Positions 47,236 to 56,240 of a stretch of DNA of 58,488 nt are shown piece by piece (positions within the stretch are counted from its first letter, which is position 1; each line of letters opens with the position of its first letter). The DNA is from Pseudovibrio denitrificans JCM 12308 (GTDB lineage Bacteria; Pseudomonadota; Alphaproteobacteria; Rhizobiales; Stappiaceae): assembly GCF_001310815.1 (NCBI RefSeq), contig NZ_BAZK01000029.1, positions 1 through 58,488 of the forward strand, written 5' to 3'. Below the pieces are notes generated by a model that had not been told where the DNA came from, did not search any database, and worked only from the letters and a program-made list of their open reading frames with translations. The translations under genes were made by a program, and so were the position numbers.

Positions 47236-47276
47236 ACCCGTCGATCTGAAGTTATACGAGTGATTAGGAGTGAGAT

Positions 47277-48044
47277 ATGAACTGGGAAGATCTAAGCACG
47301 GTCGATCTAGACAATTTCGATCGTGAAACACCGGTTGTTTTAAATGTTGCTGCAATTGAGCAGCACGGACCTCACCTGCCAGTCTCAGTTGATGCAGACA
47401 TTGGAGAGTTCTTTTTAAAGGAACTTAACAAAAGGCTCGGTGACCAGGTGCTGACATTGCCTTGTGTTAAGGTTGGGTGTTCTGATCATCACATGGACTT
47501 CGCAGGATCACTCACTGTTACTCATGAAGCATTCATGAACTATGTATTGGGTATTCTCGAATCTGTCCTTCACCACGGCTTTAAAAACATCCTCATTCTC
47601 AACTCCCATGGTGGAAACAACGCTATTGGCAAAGTTATTGCGGAAAAACTCGGCGCAAAATACGGAAAGAGTGCCCGCATTCTGTTTACAGCTTGGTGGA
47701 GAGCTGCAGGAGAACAACTGACCAGTATCTCAGATACTGGAAAACTCGGCACAGGACATGCATGCGAGTTCGAGACTTCTGTGATGCTTTTAGCGCAACC
47801 TCAGAAAATAAAGATGGAACGAGTGCCAAAAGGTTTACAGTTTGAACAAGTGGGGGAGCATTATGATGCAGGACTGAGTGGAGGAAACTCGGTCGATTAC
47901 ATTAGATCCATGAAACGCATTTCTGGCGGAAGCGGTGTCGTTGGTGATGCAAACACTGCAAGCGCAAAAAAGGGCCAAATGATTACAGATGTGGTTATAA
48001 ATAGTCTTTCAAAAATCGTAACTGAGATGAGAGAGCTGCCCTAG
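47277..48044 (+). CDS. Creatininase-family amidohydrolase
   Basis: 255 aa. Metal-binding motifs of the creatininase fold: AIEQHGPHLPVSVDADIG, SDHHMDFAGSLTVTHE, ILNSHGGNN, GTGHACEFETSVMLLAQP. Members hydrolyse creatinine, formamide-type or guanidine-derived amides and mycofactocin-type peptides. It follows RidA by 41 bases with a TTAGGAGTGAG site. Its substrate here is unknown; by context an amide of a sugar acid. Confidence 0.85.
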   Translation: MNWEDLSTVDLDNFDRETPVVLNVAAIEQHGPHLPVSVDADIGEFFLKELNKRLGDQVLTLPCVKVGCSDHHMDFAGSLTVTHEAFMNYVLGILESVLHHGFKNILILNSHGGNNAIGKVIAEKLGAKYGKSARILFTAWWRAAGEQLTSISDTGKLGTGHACEFETSVMLLAQPQKIKMERVPKGLQFEQVGEHYDAGLSGGNSVDYIRSMKRISGGSGVVGDANTASAKKGQMITDVVINSLSKIVTEMRELP

Positions 48045-49138
48045 GCTCAAGGCACTAAGTTTTCTTGGAGCAGGCTGTTTGTTGTCACTAACCTGGAAGC
48101 AGAACAGACAGTCGGGGCAAGCTGCAATTGGCCGGTTTCTAAGCTCACCACACGATAGCGAAAACCTTAGATATGTGCTGCGCTTCGAGAGTTACTTGCT
48201 CTCAAAGACTTAGCCGCACGGACAGATAGCCCTCATTACTCAAACTCTTCCCGGCAAAGTTGGTCCCCATGTTTAGCTCGGGAAGTGTCTCAGCAGGGAG
48301 TAGCTTTGGCGCGCATCCTTGTGCGATGAACAGGAAGGAAGCGCTCTAAAGCAAGTCATCTAATCATCATCTCCAACACGGATACTGGAAAAGAATATGG
48401 AAAATTGTAGGCTATAAGGCCGCGTATTTTCAATGTACAAACAGCATAATCAATCCAAAACCTTCCCGCCCCAATACGCTGTCTTCCCTCTACTTAATCT
48501 GAGCCATAATCGCGATAATCCCGCATCTAATCTTCGCGGATACCAAATTTTGTTGCCAAAGAGACCTTTTGTAACAAAACAGCCCAAACAAAGTCGGATA
48601 AACACACATGCAAAGCTAAGACCTTTGGGATTTAGCTTTGGTCATGGCACACTATAAAATTCGTACCATCTTATTCCTCCATCCTCTTCTCATACATCCA
48701 TGCAAAAATTCATACTATTTTGCAGTGAATTCAGATATTAAACTACTTGAATGCCGGAAAGCATAAATCATGTATTTAAAAATAAATATATGTATATATT
48801 TTCATATGAGCCAGATTATACATAATTATATATGATGTTATTATGCACAAAATTCCAGTAGAACTATAATTTTCATGTTGTGTGGAAATAATCGCGAGCA
48901 CACCTATTAAAAATGCCAAACTCTCTTTTTCTTTGGCTACATCATAAATTTGATAATATATTCAACGGCTTAAAAGATATATGGACTTTAATCATCTAAA
49001 CATGTTTATTGCGAAATCCCTTCAACCACCTGATCTTCATAAGGGTTTTTGAAAATTGTGATTGAATATACCTAGTCATTTTTTTTCAATTTGAGATATA
49101 TAGAGTTTACTTGTCTACGTAGAATTATATCTACGTAA
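48045..49138. other. Gene-free stretch
   Basis: About 1.1 kb without a supported gene. 48700..49080 is strongly AT-rich. A 74-codon frame at 48433 has no ribosome site and atypical composition. The stretch ends in structured repeat B. Confidence 0.4.
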
Positions 49139-49218
49139 GTCCGGTTAGCTATTCTGTACCACCTCATAGCTAGCTGGACTTGCAAGTACCAAAACAGTCT
49201 TGGAACTCGCATAGGAGA
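49139..49218 (+). repeat. Structured repeat element, copy B
   Basis: A 13-bp stem (49139..49151 with 49167..49179, with G-U pairs) closes the 15-base loop ending TACCACCTCA. Then TGCAAGTACCAAAACAGTC, GGAACTCGCATAGGAGA. From the loop on it is nearly identical to copy A although the stems differ. It lies about 140 bases upstream of the TraK-like gene. Confidence 0.65.
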
Positions 49219-49246
49219 ACTGAACACCCAATTTACTAGTCTTTTT

Positions 49247-49309
49247 GACACTGCAAAACACTGAGCAAGCAAACTCAGTGCGCTGTGGCTTATTGTGTTT
49301 TGCAATGTC
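49247..49309 (+). repeat. Long inverted repeat after copy B
   Basis: GACACTGCAAAACAC (49247..49261) pairs with GTGTTTTGCAATGTC (49295..49309), 14 of 15. A second hairpin, ACTGAG with CTCAGT, forms inside the loop. It lies between repeat B and the TraK-like gene. Copy C is also followed by a hairpin (56977..57004), so hairpin pairs may be part of the element. Confidence 0.5.
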
Positions 49310-49358
49310 GAAAATCCAAGACACGTGTGTATTCATCGACGGTAAAGAGGTATAACCT

Positions 49359-49899
49359 ATGGCACTTGCATGGGGAGAGGCTCAAAATCAGTTTAAACTA
49401 GTAAAAGATCGGGTTTACAAAAGTATAAATTCTGGACTCAACCGGAAGTACATTTACAATGTACTTAGATCAGAAGGTCTAATAACTATGGGTTTGCCCG
49501 CATTTTACAAACTGGTAGCAAAAAATATCAATAAAAAAAACGGGTAGCGCTCATTGCAACTCGGCTCAACTTCCACATAATGGCTCGATTAATGCAACGC
49601 TATCAGCTTTCACCTGCGACTGTATTAAACCACGCTCGCAGGACCAGTTAAGTCAGGTCAGCTCTCAACTCCGTAGTTCTGAAGACGTCTATTATGTCAG
49701 TCAAACCGCAACACCTGCTGCTTTTGCAATCTGGGATACGGGATTAGATCATCTTCATATACCACATGCATTTTTATGCAACGCACAGGAGTACGATGAA
49801 ACCAACACGAAGATTGATGCAAGTGAATACAAGAACTTAACTTGGTTTCTCTCTCCGTGTGGGAAGGTATTACTCGTTCATAAGAAAAAAAACGAGTAG
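49359..49899 (+). CDS. TraK-like small protein with C-terminal domain, one frameshift
   Basis: The first frame (ATG 49359, AGAGG upstream) gives EAQNQFKLVKDRVYKSINSGLNRKYIYNVLRSEGLITMGLPAFYKLVAKN, the helix-turn-helix-like pattern of TraK/plasmid accessory proteins. It stops after the A8 run at 49533..49540. Removing one A lets the frame run on for about 118 more codons (DVYYVSQTATPAAFAIWDTGLDHLHIPHAFLCNA, ending GKVLLVHKKKNE) to a stop at 49897. The continuation has no start of its own but looks coding, so the repaired protein has about 179 aa. Its role in transfer or partition is inferred from the N-terminus only. Confidence 0.5.
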
Positions 49900-49965
49900 G
49901 GCAGTTGCAATAACTCGTCAGCAAGCCTCAAACAGAGCATCGGCATTCAACTTCTGTCAAGCACG

Positions 49966-50040
49966 CTCAGTAACGTATCACATACCACCTCATTACTTAC
50001 TGAGTTCAAAACCAAAACAGTCGCAATAACTCGAGAAAGG
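49966..50040 (+). repeat. Structured repeat element, copy D
   Basis: CTCAGTAACGTA (49966..49977) pairs with TTACTTACTGAG (49993..50004) around a 15-base loop ending TACCACCTCA. AAAACCAAAACAGTC and AACTCGAGAAAGGA follow. It is the most divergent copy. An ATG at 50050 opens a 21-codon frame just after the GGA. Confidence 0.6.
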
Positions 50041-50256
50041 ACGACTAACATGTCCGCAATGATAAACACTACTCCCTTCCCAATATTCAAACTCCTTCGG
50101 TGTTTTAGGTCCTAAAAATCAAAGATTTGCAAGTTTGCATTCGTGCTAGATGCTCTCACGGGTTCACAATAACAGCAACACTGCCTCTCGTGCTTTCATG
50201 TCGCCAATGCCTTGCTCGTACGCCCTGTTTTCATCCTTTGTAGTGAGATTTGTAAA

Positions 50257-50877
50257 ATGGCCCAGTATGACAAAAGCGAGTTTGAAGATTGGTGCCTTCA
50301 GTTCAGCACGGAAGCGGATTCTACAATTAATAAGTTCGAAGCCAAGCAAGCACTGAAGGTTTTCTTTGATGAAAACGTCAATCCTTATGAAGACAAGTGG
50401 ATTCTTCAGCTCACATCAGCAGGTGATGACATCACCTTTATTGAGAAAGCAACGAGTTATGAGGACATTGCAGAGAAGGCAGTTGAGCGCTACGGCGACG
50501 CTTACATCGTTGCCGCCTACTCACCCAAACTCGAAGTTTATGATATCAACGATTACGTGCGCACCAATGTGAACGAATGGAAGCCAAAACCACATCAGAG
50601 TGCAGCTACCAGGCTATCTATGAAAGAGCGAATTATGCAGATGCCTCTCGAAGAAGGGGAGGTGGCTTGCAAAGTTGCTCTATACTTAAATGACGGGACT
50701 GATGATGACGATGACGTCGATTTTTATGAGGTCGTGCACGCTGTTAGTTTTGCTGAAGTCATCCGGCTGTTTTCACACAGATACGCCAGCGAGTTATCTT
50801 TTACGATAAAGGCTCGCGATTGGCTGGGCAATCGTCATCATTATGACTTCAAAATAACGCAGCTATCGACGAATTAA
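50257..50877 (+). CDS. Hypothetical acidic protein, 206 aa
   Basis: I chose ATG at 50257 (MAQYDKSEFEDWCLQF) over the earlier TTG/GTG frame starts; a GTGAG lies upstream. The protein is soluble and has an internal duplication: DKWILQLTSAGDDITFIEKATSYEDIAEKAVERYGDAYIVAAYSPKLEVYDIN resembles GEVACKVALYLNDGTDDDDDVDFYEVVHAVSFAEVIRLFSHRYASELSFTIKARDW. Each half has a strand-helix-strand pattern. No family recognised. Confidence 0.55.
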   Translation: MAQYDKSEFEDWCLQFSTEADSTINKFEAKQALKVFFDENVNPYEDKWILQLTSAGDDITFIEKATSYEDIAEKAVERYGDAYIVAAYSPKLEVYDINDYVRTNVNEWKPKPHQSAATRLSMKERIMQMPLEEGEVACKVALYLNDGTDDDDDVDFYEVVHAVSFAEVIRLFSHRYASELSFTIKARDWLGNRHHYDFKITQLSTN

Positions 50878-50942
50878 ATCTGATGAGTTCAAAGATCACC
50901 AGCCTATAAGCAAGAATATTCAAAAGTATGGATTAGGGAAGA

Positions 50943-51329
50943 ATGAATAAGCATATGCTCATGTTCGCATTCTCGTTAGCCCTGTGTGCGCCAACATTTG
51001 CGAACGATCAAAAAGGATCGAAGACCGACAACCCATTCGGGGACATTTCTTTACAAGATCAAAGTACTACGGCTTCCGAGTACTCCAATAGTCAAGTCGG
51101 TAATCAGCTGCCTGGCGTAAGGCAAGATCACACCAGTGCAGACAATGATTTACCGTTTGGAATCAATCAAGGTCTCATGATGAGCAATGACGACCAAAAG
51201 AAGATAAACAGCGCTCGAGAAACCAGACGGCTATCGGATGAAGAACTAAAGACACTTTATGGTCTTTCACCAGATTGGGGATCAACATCCTCGCCTAACT
51301 GGGATCCACACGCACAAAAATGGCGCTAG
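50943..51329 (+). CDS. Secreted hypothetical protein, 128 aa
   Basis: Signal peptide MNKHMLMFAFSLALCAPTFA (cleavage before NDQKG). The mature part is polar and low in structure (QDQSTTASEYSNSQVGNQLPG, ending SPNWDPHAQKWR), as in small periplasmic or surface proteins of plasmids. A GGGAAG site precedes the ATG. It follows the 206-aa gene by 65 bases and is followed by a hairpin at 51341. No family recognised. Confidence 0.6.
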   Translation: MNKHMLMFAFSLALCAPTFANDQKGSKTDNPFGDISLQDQSTTASEYSNSQVGNQLPGVRQDHTSADNDLPFGINQGLMMSNDDQKKINSARETRRLSDEELKTLYGLSPDWGSTSSPNWDPHAQKWR

Positions 51330-51340
51330 AAGCGTAACTG

Positions 51341-51375
51341 ACTAAGTGCACTCTACAACCAGTGCACTTAGTTCA
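51341..51375. terminator. Hairpin after the 128-aa gene
   Basis: ACTAAGTGCACT, 8-base loop, AGTGCACTTAGT, then TTC. Perfect 12-bp stem just after the stop; weak T tract. The rest of 51376..51700 is AT-rich without a gene. Confidence 0.5.
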
Positions 51376-51701
51376 AAGGGCATTTAGACTTCCAGTCGGT
51401 GGCTGGCGTGCGCCAACCGCAACTCAAAATTTTCTACATATCAATCCTTGGAACGTTGCACCGCTTAAAAGACAATAGCCCACTAAGTCACAAACTGGCA
51501 CACACTACGGCTTACTGAAGGGATGAAAATCAAAGTATAATTTCTAATCCAAATATGCTCAAATCACATAACGAGATGTTCCTATCTCATTCATCGCCCT
51601 CATAAACACAACACAAATAGACACTTTATAGAAAAAGCAAAAAAGACAATACAAACATAGATTAATACAATTTAATTACTGCGATGTTCAAAATCTTAGC
51701 G

Positions 51702-51715
51702 TTGATTTACGTCAA
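51702..51715 (+). promoter_or_regulatory. FNR/FnrL-type box
   Basis: TTGATTTACGTCAA matches the FNR consensus TTGAT-N4-ATCAA at 9 of 10 positions. It is centred about 88 bases upstream of the ATG at 51797. This predicts induction of the radical SAM operon at low oxygen, where its iron-sulfur enzymes work. Confidence 0.6.
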
Positions 51716-51796
51716 GTAAGAACAATTAACATTGAGATTAAATAGCCGTGTGACTTCCTTTTAGTAGCTAATTACGTAAAAGAGAGGAATACAATC

Positions 51797-52324
51797 ATGG
51801 ATATTCGTGATCTCAGCAAAGCCAGTCTTACGCCGCTAAGTAATATGTGCGTGATAGAGAAGTACTTTTCTGCAGTCAAAAAAATGGACGCCCTAGCCGT
51901 AAAAGGTGAGAAGTTTGACACTGATGCCATTATGGAGTTGTGGCACGAAGATGGACAGTTGAGTATTTCAGGCAAGGATGCAATTGGCGAAAAGCAATTT
52001 GCAAAACAAGATGAAATAGCAGGCTTTTATAAAAATCGTGCCAGGGGCGTAGAAGGCTTGTTCTCGACCAACCTATCTAAGGTTAACGTCGCCAACTCAA
52101 AAAATGATGAGCATATCGTCGTAAGTGGCATGCGCTATATCGTCGATCAGAAAGGGCAAGGACTACAAGCCCCATTTACGCACAACTTCCGCCTGTCAGA
52201 CGGTCGGATTAGCTCTCTCGACATTCATGTCGGCACGCCAGATAAAACTGAGGTTGCACCAATCGGCTCGCTTACAATCGAAGACCTTGGCTCACTCTCA
52301 GCGATGGCATGGATGGTTGCCTAA
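51797..52324 (+). CDS. NTF2/SnoaL-fold protein with C-terminal tail, probable RiPP precursor
   Basis: 175 aa; AGAGAGGAA precedes the ATG. Residues about 20-148 look like an NTF2-like fold (VIEKYFSAVKKMDALAVKGEKFDTDAIMELWHEDGQLSISG, later THNFRLSDGRISSLDIHVG). After the last strand a 27-residue tail follows (KTEVAPIGSLTIEDLG, then SLSAMAWMVA). The tail is not part of the fold and resembles a core peptide. It is the first gene before three radical SAM enzymes and an RRE, with a hairpin between it and them, as is usual when a precursor must be made in excess. A co-opted enzyme-like fold as leader would parallel NHLP leaders. A structural or enzymatic role remains possible. Confidence 0.65.
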   Translation: MDIRDLSKASLTPLSNMCVIEKYFSAVKKMDALAVKGEKFDTDAIMELWHEDGQLSISGKDAIGEKQFAKQDEIAGFYKNRARGVEGLFSTNLSKVNVANSKNDEHIVVSGMRYIVDQKGQGLQAPFTHNFRLSDGRISSLDIHVGTPDKTEVAPIGSLTIEDLGSLSAMAWMVA

Positions 52325-52360
52325 CTGAGCACAGATCTATCTTCAGAAATATGTAAAGGA

Positions 52361-52382
52361 CAACGGCGTCTCGACGCCGTTG
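52361..52382 (+). terminator. Attenuator hairpin between precursor and maturase genes
   Basis: CAACGGCGTC then GACGCCGTTG, a perfect 10-bp palindromic stem with a two-base spacer (8 bp with a 6-base loop in practice). No T tract. It sits 37 bases after the precursor stop and 25 before the first maturase. It probably makes the downstream genes less expressed than the precursor. Confidence 0.5.
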
Positions 52383-52406
52383 AGCCTTCATACTTGAGGT
52401 GTCGCG

Positions 52407-53455
52407 ATGAAGCTCTCTTCTCCTCTTTATGTTGTTTGGGAAACCACATTGGATTGCAACGCTCGCTGTGTTCATTGCTATTCCGATGCTTTGTTCGGCC
52501 GAGGTCCGGATTACTGGCCCCTCAAGGAATCTCTAGAGTTGATTGATCAGCTCGCAGAGGCTGGTGTCTTTATTCTTGCGCTTTCTGGTGGTGAGGTTTT
52601 GCTGCGGCCGGATTGGGAGCAACTTATCGCTCACGCTACCTCCTTAGGAATGCGGGTCACCTTTGCAACAAATGGAATACTCGTCACACCGGATGTAGCC
52701 AGAAGGCTTCAGGAGCTTGGAGTTTCCAATGTGAGCGTTAGTCTGGATGGAGCAACCGCTGAAAACCATGATGCCATCGCGGTCTGCCTGGCATCTTCAA
52801 AAAAGCATGTGCGGCCATACAACACCTTGCTGAAGCAGGCGTACGGGTGACAGTCAACTACACGCCTATGAAACCGAACCTGAGTGAAGCACAGGATCTG
52901 ATTGCGTTGGCATATCGTCTTGGTGCAGAGAAAATCAACCTAACTGAGTACGTCTATACGACGCGCGGAGGTGTTGAGCTAATGCCCTCACCACAGGAGT
53001 TGGGCACCCTTTTAGATACCTGGATCAAGGCAGGCCAAAAGTGGAAAGGCAAAATAGACGTCGACTGGCACGATTGCCGTGTCGGCTTACTACTGCCAGG
53101 AGCTGAAGCCGACCCTTACAAGGGATGCGGGGCTGGATATACTCATTGCCGAATTACGGTTGATCGGGATGTTACCCCTTGCGTGGTGCTGCCCGTTCCG
53201 GTCGGCAATCTAAAACAACAAAGTTTTGCAGAAATCTGGCGTAGTGCGGCAGAGCTACACAAAATCCGCTCCCGCGACAATATCAACTCAGGCAACTGTT
53301 CAGTGTGTGAGCACAAGGCAAAATGTGGCGGATGCCGCGCAGCCAGCTATGCCTGGTATGGCGACGCTTATGCCGGCGATCCTACCTGCTGGATCAAACC
53401 GGATTTGCCAGAGTTTGGCTCAGGTACAACTCGCAAAGAGGAGGCACAAGGATGA
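52407..53455 (+). CDS. Radical SAM/SPASM enzyme 1 (PqqE-like), one frameshift
   Basis: About 349 aa after repair. Core: YVVWETTLDCNARCVHCYSD (CxxxCxxC), ALSGGEVLLRPDW, ATNGILVT. One missing base near 52777 joins SLDGATAENHDA-IRGLPGIFKKACAAIQHLAEAGVRV, matching the DAIRGSGSFDKALEA stretch of the second enzyme. SPASM: CGAGYTHCRITVDRDVTPCVVLPV, then CSVCEHKAKCGGCRAASYAWYGDA and TCW. The start ATG follows TGAGGTG; the stop overlaps the RRE start by ATGA. PqqE-like enzymes cross-link side chains of a precursor bound by a PqqD-type RRE, encoded next. Confidence 0.85.
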
Positions 53456-53739
53456 GCCAGCATTTTACAACCGTACGCCATGCTGAGGGTGTGCGTTGCC
53501 GAACAGAAGAGGGAGGTAACTTCCTGCTCTATCATCCCAAAACTGACCAGCTTCATATTGTCAGCAACAATGGCAAAGCAATTTTTGATCAGTGCGATGG
53601 CAAGGAAATAGATGATGTTGTTCATCTGGGTGGCAAACTACTTGCTCAAGAAACCGACCAAGAGGAGGAAACTCTAAGAAGCTCCGTCCTTGTTTTCTTG
53701 CAGGAACTGAACAAGCGTAATCTCATTGAGTTCGAGTGA
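53452..53739 (+). CDS. PqqD-like RiPP recognition element
   Basis: 95 aa; AGAGGAGG precedes ATG at 53452, which overlaps the upstream stop. The fold is the three-strand three-helix RRE: GVRCRTEEGGNFLLYHPKTDQLHIVSNNGKAIFDQCDGKEIDDVVHLGG, then LRSSVLVFLQELNKRNLIEFE. Such proteins hold the leader peptide and deliver it to a radical SAM enzyme. Its presence is the main argument that this operon modifies a peptide. Confidence 0.8.
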   Translation: MSQHFTTVRHAEGVRCRTEEGGNFLLYHPKTDQLHIVSNNGKAIFDQCDGKEIDDVVHLGGKLLAQETDQEEETLRSSVLVFLQELNKRNLIEFE

Positions 53740-53743
53740 AGCC

Positions 53744-55193
53744 ATGGTGCAGCGTAATCGGGTTTTGTTCATCCAGCCTCCAACCGCCTTTAGTCAGACT
53801 TCCCCTTGTTTAGATGACAAGCAGTTTGGGCTAGGGTTGCTGGCCAATGCTGCCTGGCTTGAGGCAAACGGCTTTGAAGTGCGCGGGCTCCATGTTCCTT
53901 TAGCTCTACACTATGGTTTTGATGAAGAAGATGTGAAAGCATTCATCCTCAAAGAGAATCCAATCGTCATAGCTATCGGTCTCAACTGGGTTCATTTCAG
54001 TATTGGAGCCCTTGAGGTCGCTCACCTTGCAAAAACACTACTCCCGCATGTGCCCGTCTATATTGGCGGACAGCACGCCACTATGTTTGCTGAAGAGATC
54101 GTCCGCTCCAATGCCTTAAGTGTGGATGGGGTCATTAGGAGAGGCAGAACATCCATTGCTTTCCATCTGCCAACAAGTTGCTGAGGCTGGGAAAGTCACA
54201 AAAGTGGTGCCTGGAGTGGTGACCTGCACAGGAAACAACGAGGCTCCGCAGGTGCAAGAAAACATGGATGAGCTCCCGGTCTACCGCTACTCCGTTCTTA
54301 AACCTCGCTCTCTTCGACCAGATGCGGGCGCGATCTCAACCACGCGCGGAGCATGTCCCTTCCAGTGTGCTTGGTGTGTTGAGCCGGTAATTGGCCGCCT
54401 TCAGGGCCGCCGCAAACTCATGTTCCATTCGGCAAAACGGATCGTGGACCAGATTGAAGTACTCATGGGGGAGGGGGTTTCGCGCTTCACCATTCAGGAC
54501 AACTTCTTCGTGGGTGGGAATGCCAAGTTAATTGAACTGAGTGAGGAGTTGATCTGCCGAGATATTCATCCCGACCATCTCAACATTTTTGCGCATCCTG
54601 AAAGCTATAGCTATGAGGGTTATGCCTCCCTTTCAGCCTGCTGTGAGTTGGCGAGCGTGGATTTTGGCGTTGAAACAGGTTCTTACAAAGTGGCGAAAAT
54701 CAACAACCGTCACTTTGACCGTGAAGAGGTCGTACTCAGTGTTTCAGAGGCCGTGCGAGCAAACGTAGAACCATTTACTTGGTGGATGGCAGGGCTGCCC
54801 GGCGAGGATGAAACTGCCCTTTGCGATACAGAACGATTAATCCTGGACACGATGAAAGTTGGCGGTATTCCGCGCTGGGTAAGCCCGATGATCTTGTTTC
54901 CGCACACGCCCATTCATGAGGATCCGGCCCGTTTTGGGGTGGAGCCGCGCTTTAAAAACTTTCAGGACTACTCAAAGTTTTCTCAGGCCACGCTAGCAGA
55001 AGCCGTCTTGTTTTCAGACACCATCACTCACAAAAGCACGGGCTGCAGTTATGAAGATATTTGCAATGCCTCGCAGCGATTGCGCAAGTTTATCGCTCAA
55101 CATCTGCATGTAGTTGAAGAGTTTTATGAAACCAGCGGCATGAACCCGGATCTGAAATCTGTCGAAAGCCGTATCCTGCAATCCTTTTTCTGA
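53744..55193 (+). CDS. B12-binding radical SAM enzyme, one frameshift
   Basis: About 483 aa after repair. N-terminal cobalamin domain: VLFIQPPTAFSQTSPCLDDKQFGLGLLANAAWLEANGFEVRG, IGLNWVHFSIGALEVAHLAK, VPVYIGGQHATMFAEEIV. The frame breaks near 54139 in a G run; adding two bases restores the conserved VIRGEAEHPL. Radical SAM core: ISTTRGACPFQCAWCVEPVIGR (CxxxCxxC), FTIQDNFFVGG, LASVDFGVETGSYKV. Members methylate unactivated carbons or rearrange peptides. The lower-ligand DxHxxG motif is not seen (NWVHFSIG), as in other peptide-modifying members. Starts five bases after the RRE stop. Confidence 0.8.
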
Positions 55194-55202
55194 GAGGTGA
55201 TC

Positions 55203-56197
55203 ATGTTTAAACCCTCCTATCCATTGCATGTGGTTTTCATCCTAAGCAATCACTGCAACCTGTCATGCATTCATTGCTCTTCCAATGCAGACAAGGAGGG
55301 AGACAAGGGATACACCACCAATCGCGTAAAAGAGATTTTGCAGCAGATGAACAGTGTTGGCGTGGTCGACGTTGCCTTCTCCGGCGGAGAACCACTACTA
55401 CGCCGTGATTTACCAGAACTGATCGCATATGCCCGCAGTCTCAACATGACCGTGGGCACAAGCACCAACGGATATCCTTTAACGAAAAAGACAGCTTGGA
55501 AGCTCAAGGAGGCTCGCCTCTCCCGTTTACAGATAAGTATTGACGGAACCCGAGAGGCCCATGATGCTATTCGTGGATCAGGCTCATTTGACAAGGCACT
55601 AGAGGCAGTTGAACTGGCGCTGGAAGCAGGACTTAAAACCCACATTTGCTTCACAGCCATGCGCCGCAATGCGCATTTGCTACCAGAAATGTTAGAGCTT
55701 TGCGCACAGCTTGGAGTTGATGGTTTCAATCTGTCCCAATTTGTTCCCACCGGGCGTGGAGCACTGACTGAAGGATTGGAACCAAACACAGCAAGAACCC
55801 TGTTGCAGACTTGGCTTGTTGCAAAGGCTGCTTATCCGCACATGTATTTGTCCGCGCACTCTTCTGGATTGGCTTCCCTTACACCAGATGTTGCTGCATG
55901 TCGGGGGGGATGCCAAGCCGGGATCAGTATTGCTTGTATCACTCCAGAAGGAGACGTAACGCCATGTGTCATGTTCCCTTTATCATTGGGTAATGTGAAG
56001 GAAGCTTCATTTGGCGAAATCTGGTCGAACTCCCCACACATCAAGACCCTTCATAAACGCGATGTGAAGGCGGATGTGCCTCTTGCTCTTTCAAGTGGCA
56101 GTGCGGTGGGTGTAGAGCGGCTGCATGGGCCGTGGACCATGATATGATGGCAGAAGACCCTTATTGCTGGCTCATTCATGATAAGCTGAGCGCCTGA
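55203..56197 (+). CDS. Radical SAM/SPASM enzyme 2, one frameshift
   Basis: About 331 aa. Core: HVVFILSNHCNLSCIHCSSNAD (CxxxCxxC), VAFSGGEPLLRRDL, GTSTNGYPLT, QISIDGTREAHDAIRGSGSFDKALEAV. The visible frame ends at 56147 without the last SPASM cysteines. Adding one G near 56072 gives GCASCSFKWQCGGCRAAAWAVDHD and DPYCWLIHDKLSA with a stop at 56195. This restores the CxxC...CGGC pattern of enzyme 1. So the gene is longer than the open frame suggests. GAGAGGTG precedes ATG at 55203. It is a close relative of enzyme 1; two such enzymes imply two distinct crosslinks or two core sites. Confidence 0.85.
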
Positions 56198-56240
56198 GCA
56201 TTCAAATCAGACAAATCTAAGGATAGGAAAGGAATGCACT

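Noticed and set aside
48433..48657. 74-codon plus-strand open frame
   Set aside because: No ribosome site, odd basic/proline composition, no family.
49139..50040. CRISPR array or toxIN-type repeats
   Set aside because: Elements B and D are not regularly spaced repeats and there are no cas genes or toxN-like gene; the four copies are scattered over the window.
52407..56197. Heme d1/heme b biosynthesis (NirJ/AhbC/AhbD) for the radical SAM set
   Set aside because: Sequence style is similar, but the PqqD-like RRE and the tailed NTF2-like protein fit peptide maturation better, and no siroheme or nir genes are present.
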